A stretch of DNA of 64,000 bases, from the NCBI RefSeq assembly GCF_016862975.1, contig NZ_BONZ01000039.1, positions 124,001-188,000 on the forward strand. Reading direction: 5' to 3'. Below, in pieces: positions 8,593-15,416 of the stretch; positions within the stretch are counted from its first letter, which is position 1; the number at the start of each line of letters is the position of its first letter. This stretch comes from Rugosimonospora africana (GTDB taxonomy: Bacteria > Actinomycetota > Actinomycetes > Mycobacteriales > Micromonosporaceae). Under the pieces are notes generated by a model. The model had not been told where the DNA came from. It ran no database searches and saw nothing but the letters and a program-made list of their open reading frames with translations. The position numbers and the translations under genes are program-made.

Positions 8593-11276
8593 TCCGAGCC
8601 GCTCCACGGCAGGTCGTTGCGCACCGTGCGTCGGCCGTGCGCTCGCTCCAGGGTCTCTCGGTACTCCTTCTGGTCACGTCCGAGGCCGTGGACGAGCATC
8701 GTTTCCTGTGGGGAGAGTTCGTCGATGATCTCGCTCAGTCCGTTGCGGTCGGCGTGGGCGCTGAGACTGTAGGTTGCCACGCGGGCTGCTACCGGGACAG
8801 CTGTCGGGCCAGTCTCGGTGTACAGATTCAGCGTTGCTGGAGCGGTGGGATCGTCGCGCTCGGCCAGCCGTTGAAGAGCGCGGCCAGCGGACTCCTCGTC
8901 CTGGTATCCACATACGAACAGGGCTGCGTGCGCATCCGGCAGAATCTGCTGCGCCCACGGGACCGCGAACCCGCCGCTGAGCATGCCGGATGTGGTGATA
9001 ACGACTCCGGAACGGAAGGTGCGCATGAGTCTGTACCGATCCCGATTGTCGACCCGCTGAACCTTGCCACCGAAGATGTCGAGGCCGGCCACCCGCTGGT
9101 ATATCTCGCTGATTGGTCTCGCGAGGCCGTCGATGAGTACCGGAGCATCGTGCAGATGCTCACGCAAGATCAGCGCAACCTCCTGAGCCCGACCAAGACC
9201 GAACGCGGGAACCAGAACCCGGCCGCCAGCCGCAACAACCTCCTCGATCGCGCGGACGAAATCTGTTACCTGGCTGGCGCGGTCACGATGACTACGTTGG
9301 CAGTAGGTTGACTCGATCACCAACAGGTCAGCCTCACGAGCCAACCGGGGCGGCAACTGCGCGGCGCCGACGGACAGTTGGGGAAGGTTGTAGATATCAC
9401 CGGTGATCACGACTCTCTGGTCGCCCGCGCTCACTACGACACCGGCTGCCCCGAGGATGTGGCCCGCGTTGAATAGTTGCACGGTCAGATTGCCCGCGTT
9501 TCGGGCCCGACCGTACGGCAGCGGTTGCAGACTCCGCTCGGCCGCCTCCACCTCCGCCTCGCCGTAGAGTGGTGCAAGCCATCCGTACTCGGCCGCGTCA
9601 TCCGCCTGCTGTGCCATCACCCGCCGCGCATCCGCCCACATCTCTGGCAGCAGAGCCGCGGTGGCCGGCGTGCAGATCGTGGACGCGTGACGCTGGTCAT
9701 CAAGCAGCTTCGGCACGAAACCGGCATGATCGTTGTGACCGTGGGTCACTACGATCGCGTCGAGACGCCCTTCAAGGGCCTTCGCTATCAGGGGTGGTGC
9801 GGCACGGCGAGGGCTGTCCGCATTGGGGCGGACACCGGCGTCCACCAGTATTCGACTACCCCCACCCTCAACGAGGACGGCTGAGCCTCCAATCTCGCTG
9901 CCCCCGCCCAGTACCTCCACACGCAAGGTGCGTTCCGCACTGGCGTACGCCACCGGTCGAAAGTCTGCGGCGCCGGAACTGACGTTCTCAGGATCTTTCT
10001 CGGCGGCCTCGGTCCTGGCGGGCCTCTCCGTACCGTTCGTCGGAGGACCGCTCACTCGCATCGTCCTGCTGTCAGCATTCTCATCGAAGACCGAGTTAGG
10101 TGGTAGGACTCTGTCGATGTGTGCCGACAATTCGCGCAGCTGGTCGATTTCCCGTTCTACGCGGCTGCGGGTCTGGTTGCGCGCTAGCGCATTTGCCTCT
10201 ACTTCCAGCCGAGCAATCCGGCCCCTCAGCAGGTTCTGAAGGTAGTGCGCACGGCCGGGAAGATCGCCCAGAGCCATTTCAAGCCGATGGCGTGCGTCGT
10301 TTGCCCGGTCACGCTCCACTTCAGCATCGTGAAGAGCTGTCCGCAGGCCGGTCATGTCCGCCTCGTATCGCCCCACGCGTACCTGATGGTGCTCCCGCAG
10401 TTCGTCCAACCGGTTGCGCGCATTCTTCAGATCGGCGGCCAGCTGCGACGCGTTCTCCAACTGCCGGCGCCGGCGTCGCGATGGAAGGGCCGCCAGTGCC
10501 TGGTCTCGCTGGGCCGTCAGCTGCTCGATCCGCGTTCGGAGCGCCTCGACCTCCGACCTAGCAGTCGTAAGCTCTTTGCGCGTGCGGCCAAGCTCGGCGG
10601 CGGATACCCGAGCCTGGCGCTTGAGCTCAACAACATCTCGGGCATCTGCACGCCCGGAACGGTTGGTCTGGCGATTGCCGCGGTCAACGGGTTGACCTGT
10701 GCCTATGGGTGCCTGTTCGGCAATGCCGTCGACACTGTCCCGCCCTGGCCGTACGACTGCGACCTCTGCACGGCGTGGTATTTCGTCGGCAAGCCGCGCA
10801 GCCCTCGCAGCAAGCGCATTGGAGGGAGCGACCAGCGCACGCGCGATCAGCGCCCGCGTAACGGTACCTTCGCGGCCGTCGGATCGAGGAGGCCGTGGCC
10901 GATCATCGCGGTGCTTACCGGCATCTCGCTGGATCTCAACGGAGCGCTCATGGCCTTCGAGCAGTGCTGTTTCGACTTCCGAGAGCGCCGGCAGTGCCAA
11001 ACGAGCTCGTACGTGGTTGCGCAGAGTGCTGTCGGCAACCAGTTCGCCTACCAACCGTGAGCCAAGACGGGCGAGGACCAGACCGGAAGACCACGATGGC
11101 GCCAGCCAGGATCGCGCATAACCGGGACGGCGGGCCGGAGGCATACTCCGCCACGCGTTCAACACCTCTGCCGCGGCAAGCACCACTCGATCTACCGGGT
11201 CCGAGCGCCCCCCGTGCCCACGAATTGATCGCCTCTGGCCTGTCCGACCGTCGCCACGTCGACTCTTCATGCTCAC
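8589..11276 (-). CDS. Coiled-coil metallo-beta-lactamase/beta-CASP nuclease
   Basis: 895 residues. Residues about 450-895 form a complete MBL plus beta-CASP domain of the CPSF/RNase J type: motif 2 THGHNDHAG, motif 3 NAGHILGAAG, motif 4 TGDIYNL, motif A VIESTYCQRSHRD, motif B-like SLSAHADRNG and the terminal VHG. All expected metal ligands are present, so it should be an active nuclease on RNA and/or DNA. Residues about 210-420 are rich in heptad-like Arg/Glu/Leu (RKELTTARSEVEALRTRIEQ and onward) and predict a long coiled coil. The N-terminal 130 residues are basic and unrecognised. Housekeeping RNase J and CPSF-like enzymes lack such an N-terminal extension. It is the first gene of the DrmAB operon and overlaps the next gene by four bases. 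The start is GTG 11276 or ATG 11270. Confidence 0.85.
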   Translation of the reverse strand: MSMKSRRGDGRTGQRRSIRGHGGRSDPVDRVVLAAAEVLNAWRSMPPARRPGYARSWLAPSWSSGLVLARLGSRLVGELVADSTLRNHVRARLALPALSEVETALLEGHERSVEIQRDAGKHRDDRPRPPRSDGREGTVTRALIARALVAPSNALAARAARLADEIPRRAEVAVVRPGRDSVDGIAEQAPIGTGQPVDRGNRQTNRSGRADARDVVELKRQARVSAAELGRTRKELTTARSEVEALRTRIEQLTAQRDQALAALPSRRRRRQLENASQLAADLKNARNRLDELREHHQVRVGRYEADMTGLRTALHDAEVERDRANDARHRLEMALGDLPGRAHYLQNLLRGRIARLEVEANALARNQTRSRVEREIDQLRELSAHIDRVLPPNSVFDENADSRTMRVSGPPTNGTERPARTEAAEKDPENVSSGAADFRPVAYASAERTLRVEVLGGGSEIGGSAVLVEGGGSRILVDAGVRPNADSPRRAAPPLIAKALEGRLDAIVVTHGHNDHAGFVPKLLDDQRHASTICTPATAALLPEMWADARRVMAQQADDAAEYGWLAPLYGEAEVEAAERSLQPLPYGRARNAGNLTVQLFNAGHILGAAGVVVSAGDQRVVITGDIYNLPQLSVGAAQLPPRLAREADLLVIESTYCQRSHRDRASQVTDFVRAIEEVVAAGGRVLVPAFGLGRAQEVALILREHLHDAPVLIDGLARPISEIYQRVAGLDIFGGKVQRVDNRDRYRLMRTFRSGVVITTSGMLSGGFAVPWAQQILPDAHAALFVCGYQDEESAGRALQRLAERDDPTAPATLNLYTETGPTAVPVAARVATYSLSAHADRNGLSEIIDELSPQETMLVHGLGRDQKEYRETLERAHGRRTVRNDLPWSGSE

Positions 11277-11702
11277 ACTCGACGAGACGATGACCGACGG
11301 AACCGTGAAAGCGATCGGCCATAACTGGACTCAACGACGGCGATCAGTGGAAGGGGCGGGTATCCCTCGGCGCTCATCCCGGAACCGCGCGAACGACGCG
11401 CACGACCGACCAGCGTGCCACTCCCCAGTGTAGAGGCGGCCGTCTTCGAAAGGCGTAACTGGTTCATCACGGAGTCCTCACCCTGCGTCGTCCAGCCGTA
11501 GCCAGACCATACTCCCACCGGTCTCGAGCTCCCTCCGCCGAACGTTCCGGCGTGTGCCCAACTAAGGATCGGCCGCCCGTGCCCGCCCGGCGAAATCCTC
11601 ACCCGAGTGTGTGAGGCGAGGGCAAGACTTTAGGTCATCAGTGTCTGACGGCGCCCACTCGAAATTGACGATGCCGATGGCGCTCGAGAAGGTTCCCCGA
11701 AG
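11277..11702. other. Intergenic region upstream of the DrmAB-type operon
   Basis: A 426-base stretch with no convincing gene. It separates the defence-like operon from the HNH gene on the same strand, so the operon promoter should lie here, but I could not pick a convincing -35/-10 pair. A small hairpin (CCTCAC and GTGAGG around an 8-base loop, 11597-11616) lies about 85 bases past the HNH stop and is followed on the minus strand by ATTT; it could be a weak terminator. Confidence 0.4.
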
Positions 11703-12486
11703 TCAGAACCGTTTGCCCGTGCCACCCAGTTTCCGAGGTTCAGTTCGAGTGAGAGCAGCAAGATCATCTTTCGACATACCAACCTCATCTGCCACCGCGC
11801 GATGCAGGTCAGATTCGATGAAGCCAAGGTCGAAGAGATGGTGCTGGTCAGCGCCCGGATGGGTGCTGGGCCACAGTCCATCAACCACGTCATTCGCCCA
11901 ATGCAAGATCCAGCTGTAGACAGCGTCAGCGAACCGTACGGCGTCTTCCTCGTGAACCAGGCGGAAGCGCGTAAGAACCGCGTTCGCCTTCGCCGCAGCA
12001 GCCTCACACGTCACTACCGCAGGATCCCGTTGCGCTTCGTCACTGTCTGGATCTACATCGATCATCTCAATGGTGCCGATTGCGGACGCCCAGCGGTCGA
12101 CTACCTCGGTGAAGTCGATGTAGGTCGTCAATCGTTCGGCATTGAGAAGCCGCGCGGAGGATTCTCGCTGCCGCAGAGCCTCCTTGTACAGCCGCATCGC
12201 CTTGCGATCTATCGCGCCATGGTCATAGCGCGTGACACGTCGGGCACAACGCAATAAGATTCTCGAACTTATGCTCTTTGACGATGCTCCAGTCCGTGAT
12301 GTGCGCTATCTGAATAGGCGTCGCCTGGCACGTGGGGATAGCACACCGGTGACCGGCCTCGATCAACACCCGGCGCTGGAGATCACGAGGAATCGCGGGC
12401 CGACCATCAGGCATGCTCGGATCATACGCGGCGAGGCCGCCGTCGTCGGACTCGTCAAGTGACAAGCCGACAACCGAAGTCGTCAT
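11703..12486 (-). pseudogene. HNH endonuclease gene with a frameshift inside the HNH motif
   Basis: The frame starting at ATG 12486 carries a typical N-terminal HNH core: RRVLIEAGHRCAIPTCQ, then IQIAHITDW, then ENLIALCPTCHA, but stops at once. The motif resumes in another frame as RYDHGAIDRKAMRLYKEAL and continues for about 170 residues to 11703. Joining them needs two extra bases at about 12245, where the sequence has CACGCGCTAT; a third GC unit (CACGCGCGCTAT) restores CHARYDHGAIDRK. That dinucleotide loss is either a real inactivating mutation or a sequencing error. If intact, the protein would be about 260 residues with an unrecognised helical C-terminal domain. It lies upstream of the DrmAB-like operon on the same strand and may be part of the defence island. 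Confidence 0.75.
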
Positions 12487-12506
12487 TGTCCCGCGCCTGG
12501 CAGGGA

Positions 12507-13232
12507 TCACCGTAACGTCGCACTCTGCTGCCACTGTTGGAGCACGTCTCGCCCCAAGATACTCGGAGCGCCAGCGCGCAGCGTCCGCCCGGCCGCGAGC
12601 TTGTCACACATCTCCCGCAGCCGCCGTGCTCCTCGGGCCGGCCATCCATGCGCGAGCACCCAGCTGTGCACGGCCGCGGAATCCAGCGGGTAGCCGCCAT
12701 GATGCAACGTCATCAGCACGTTGACGGCATCGCGCTTGTCGAGGGCTCCCGCAAGGTTGTTGGCGTGGTTGACCATCCCAGTCAGCGCTTCGAGGCCCCG
12801 CTCCACCACCGGATCGAGCGTCGCCACCTCGGGAAGCGATCCTGCCGTCCCCAACCGGACGGCGCCGGTTCTGGCTGCCCATGCGGCGACCTCGTCCAGC
12901 GTGCCGTGCGGGATGACACACAACGCGCTCACCCGGCGATCCTCGGCCAGCTCGTCGAGAGCATCGGTGTCCGGCCACCCGGCCAGCATCGGCCCGCCCG
13001 ACCATCGCACGTTGCTGCGGGTCTTCTGGGTCATCGAGGTGTGGGCTCGGGCGAACACGACCAAGTCCGGATGCTCCATCAGCGCCGGCCTGTTCGGAGT
13101 CCACACCAGGACCTGTTGGCCGGGCTTCAACTGTCCGTGCACCCAGTCAATCGCGGCTTGGATGGCCTGCGGGTCCTGCTGCGAGGGTGCCGCCAGCGCC
13201 GTCGGATACCTACCATCTGTCATGCCCGCCAT
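12507..13232 (-). CDS. Protein of unknown function
   Basis: 241 residues from ATG 13232, preceded by AGGTGG seven bases upstream; ATG 13223 is an alternative that would overlap a possible small upstream ORF as ATGA. No family is recognised. The sequence is soluble, with alternating strands and helices (QQVLVWTPNRPALM, RVSALCVIPHGTLDEVAAWA) and a Trp-rich C-terminal part (HSWVLAHGWPARGARRLREM) that could be a small helical DNA-binding region. It ends 20 bases before the HNH start on the same strand, so the two may be co-transcribed. The composition matches surrounding coding DNA. Confidence 0.65.
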   Translation of the reverse strand: MAGMTDGRYPTALAAPSQQDPQAIQAAIDWVHGQLKPGQQVLVWTPNRPALMEHPDLVVFARAHTSMTQKTRSNVRWSGGPMLAGWPDTDALDELAEDRRVSALCVIPHGTLDEVAAWAARTGAVRLGTAGSLPEVATLDPVVERGLEALTGMVNHANNLAGALDKRDAVNVLMTLHHGGYPLDSAAVHSWVLAHGWPARGARRLREMCDKLAAGRTLRAGAPSILGRDVLQQWQQSATLR

Positions 13233-13429
13233 GATGCCGCCACCTGCGACAAAGTCAGCGGGTCGCCCGCCGCTTCCGGTACATCGTTGCCCCGCGCTCG
13301 CGCTCGGTCGGCTTCCCACTTGCGCTCGGAGCGCTGACATCGCCGGCCGCCCGGCCGGGTCGTCCTCCCCGACTCCAGCGGTGATCCGTCCTCTGCGACA
13401 GAGTTGCTCCGGTCGGCGGGGATCCCCAA
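13220..13429 (-). CDS. Possible small basic protein
   Basis: 69 codons from TTG 13429, ending in a TGA that overlaps the downstream ATG 13223. The C-terminus reads DPLTLSQVAASWRA, and the upstream in-frame codons (ISVRAAQLLGIPADR) look helix-turn-helix-like but are preceded by an in-frame stop. It may be a short regulator, a truncated gene or chance. The rest of the 301-base gap (13233-13533) shows nothing else I can support. Confidence 0.25.
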   Translation of the reverse strand: MGIPADRSNSVAEDGSPLESGRTTRPGGRRCQRSERKWEADRARARGNDVPEAAGDPLTLSQVAASWRA

Positions 13430-13533
13430 GAGCTGCGCGGCCCGTACGGAGATATGCTATGAGGACCTCGATTTGCAGCTGTCGGGATCCGTGTCAGCGA
13501 GGTCGATGGACCGGCCCGGTGCGCGAGATGGTG

Positions 13534-14331
13534 TCATTCGCGTGTGAGTGACCGCTCCTGGCTTGATGAGGCAGGAGCCGCGCCGAAGATGGCTTCCTTG
13601 GCCGCTTGAGCGAGCGTGGCCTGGGTGATGGCGGGTAGCCCGGTTCGGTTCCAGTGGAAAATGATGTGCAGCGCGATGACTGCGCGGAGTCCGCGTGTGA
13701 GCGTGCCTGTTTCCCGTAGGCTTCGCAGGCTCGTGCCGGCGTTGATGAATGCGATGTGCCAGTCGTCGGTGGTGCGGGCGGTGCCGAGGAGTAGGCGGCG
13801 AACGTCGGCAGTGAACGTCTCCCAGGTGCGGGGATCGGATGTCGGAGGCCGATTGAGGTCTTCAGCTCGGTGCTGAAGGACTTTTGCCCAGACGTCGCCT
13901 TGTTCGTTGGGGTCCAGTGCTGCCGCGCGCATCAGTGCGGTGCACAGGATGAGTGAGCGTTCGCGTCGGTCAGTTGGGTGTTGGTGGAGGTGGGTGAGGA
14001 GGTGGCGGCTGTCGTGGTGGAACAGGGTGTGCGCGGTGGTCATGGCGTCGGTGCCGCCGAATGCGTGGGTCTCGGGTTCGTAGATGTCGCTGGTCCAGTT
14101 GGCCCCGCCGGTGAGCATCTGGTGGGCCAGATCTCGGCTGTGCTGTTTCCCGGTGAGTTGGTAGCGGATGCGCCAGGCGCCCTTGCGGATGAACCACCAG
14201 GAGGTGATCAGGCCGGCAGTCTCCGCGGCGGGAAGCACCCGGTTGAGATGCGCGACGGCATGCTGTTCGTGGTGTTGCCGGGTCTGGCCGGGGTACGTGA
14301 TGTTGATCTGTTGCCACGGGTTTTCGTCCAC
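13534..14331 (-). CDS. Stand-alone SpaB_C-like (thiopeptide-type) lanthipeptide biosynthesis protein
   Basis: 265 residues from GTG 14331, preceded by AAAGGG and lying 14 bases after the lanC stop; an upstream in-frame start at 14373 would sit inside lanC. The N-terminus WQQINITYPGQ followed by HLNRVLPAAETAGLI and SWWFIRKGAWRIRY is the signature of the thiopeptide-type bacteriocin biosynthesis / SpaB C-terminal family. That domain catalyses glutamate elimination during tRNA-dependent dehydration of Ser and Thr. FxLD-type lanthipeptide clusters commonly carry such a separate protein. Because the LanB in this operon already has its own SpaB_C-like region, this copy is either the functional eliminase, an accessory or a partner subunit. 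It is the last gene of the operon. Confidence 0.82.
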   Translation of the reverse strand: MDENPWQQINITYPGQTRQHHEQHAVAHLNRVLPAAETAGLITSWWFIRKGAWRIRYQLTGKQHSRDLAHQMLTGGANWTSDIYEPETHAFGGTDAMTTAHTLFHHDSRHLLTHLHQHPTDRRERSLILCTALMRAAALDPNEQGDVWAKVLQHRAEDLNRPPTSDPRTWETFTADVRRLLLGTARTTDDWHIAFINAGTSLRSLRETGTLTRGLRAVIALHIIFHWNRTGLPAITQATLAQAAKEAIFGAAPASSSQERSLTRE

Positions 14332-14345
14332 GGCGGACCCTTTCG

Positions 14346-15416
14346 TCAGGTGAGCAGGAGGCAGGCGTCCCATGAGGTTGTGGTCACCGTGGTGACGAGG
14401 TCGGACCCTGTTGCGCCGTCGAGGAGCCCGTTGGATTCGTCGGTGGCCGGGGTGGTCTGCCGATGGAGGACCTCAATGGTGGTGAGGGGTGTCGGGGTGA
14501 GGGCGTCGGCGGCGATGCGCCGGGCGGTGGCGAGTAGGCCGGCGGTGCCGTGGCACAGGCTGCGATCGATGAGGCGCTGAATCTGTGCGGGGTCGGAGAC
14601 GCAGCTGGTGAACGCGGCTTCGGCGAAGTGCTGGCGGGCGGTGTCGTGCAGGGCCTGGGCGGCCAGCTGCTGGGCGCGGGCGATGCCGGGGGTGCCGTAG
14701 CACCAGGACGGCCGTAATGGTGTCTGTTGGATTGGTGTGCCGTGGTGCAGTTCGGTGCGGGTGAGGGTTTGCGGCCACCAGGTGATGCCATTCGTGTGTT
14801 GTTGCCAGGTGTCTAGCCATCGGCAGATGCGGGTGACCGCCGTGGTGTGTCCTTGGACGGTGATGCCGTCGCGGAGGGTGAGGGCGAGCAGTGTAAGGGG
14901 GCCGGTGATGCCGTGGGCCATGCCGAAGTTGGCGTGGCCGCCGGCCGGTGGTTGGGTGCGGTCGGGTCCGTTCCAGCACCACCAGCCGGGCAGGGCGCCG
15001 AGTGGTTCGGTGAGCCGGACGAGGTAGTCCAGGACCTGACGGAGCAGGTCGTGGTCGCCGATCCGGCGCAGGGTGACGCCGAGACCGGTCAGCCCGCGGA
15101 TGAGGTCGTACTCGGCGTAGTGCGGCCACTGGTGCTGGTCGATGCGGCGGTGCGCGGCGTCCAGCCGTCGCTGGGTCACCCTCGCGGTTCCGTCGGCGGT
15201 AATGGCTTGCGCCTGCGCGAGACCCGGGTGGTCGGTGGCGGCGAGGACGTACGCGAGTGCGGGGGCGCCGTAGAAGAGGCTGGCGCCTGCGGCGGTGCTG
15301 ACGCCGCCGGTGGTGGCGCGGCGCAGTGCCTCGTATGCCTCTGGCCAGTTGCCGGTTTCCAGGTGCAGAAGGGCGATGCCGGCCGCGCCGGCGGCGAGGG
15401 ACTGTCCCAGGGTCAT
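14346..15416 (-). CDS. lanC: Lanthipeptide cyclase LanC
   Basis: 356 residues, starting with an ATGA overlap with the dehydratase stop. LanC enzymes bind one zinc ion and add cysteine thiols to dehydro-residues to form (methyl)lanthionine rings. The ligand motifs are visible: SWCYGTPG near residue 240 and LCHGTAG near 287. The alpha-barrel glycine motifs AGAAGIALLHL, GLTGLG and GMAHGITG are also present. At 356 residues it is slightly shorter than usual (about 400), the deficit being N-terminal. It sits between lanB and the SpaB_C-like gene and is clearly translationally coupled to lanB. Substrate: the FxLD precursor encoded upstream in the same operon. Confidence 0.9.
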   Translation of the reverse strand: MTLGQSLAAGAAGIALLHLETGNWPEAYEALRRATTGGVSTAAGASLFYGAPALAYVLAATDHPGLAQAQAITADGTARVTQRRLDAAHRRIDQHQWPHYAEYDLIRGLTGLGVTLRRIGDHDLLRQVLDYLVRLTEPLGALPGWWCWNGPDRTQPPAGGHANFGMAHGITGPLTLLALTLRDGITVQGHTTAVTRICRWLDTWQQHTNGITWWPQTLTRTELHHGTPIQQTPLRPSWCYGTPGIARAQQLAAQALHDTARQHFAEAAFTSCVSDPAQIQRLIDRSLCHGTAGLLATARRIAADALTPTPLTTIEVLHRQTTPATDESNGLLDGATGSDLVTTVTTTSWDACLLLT

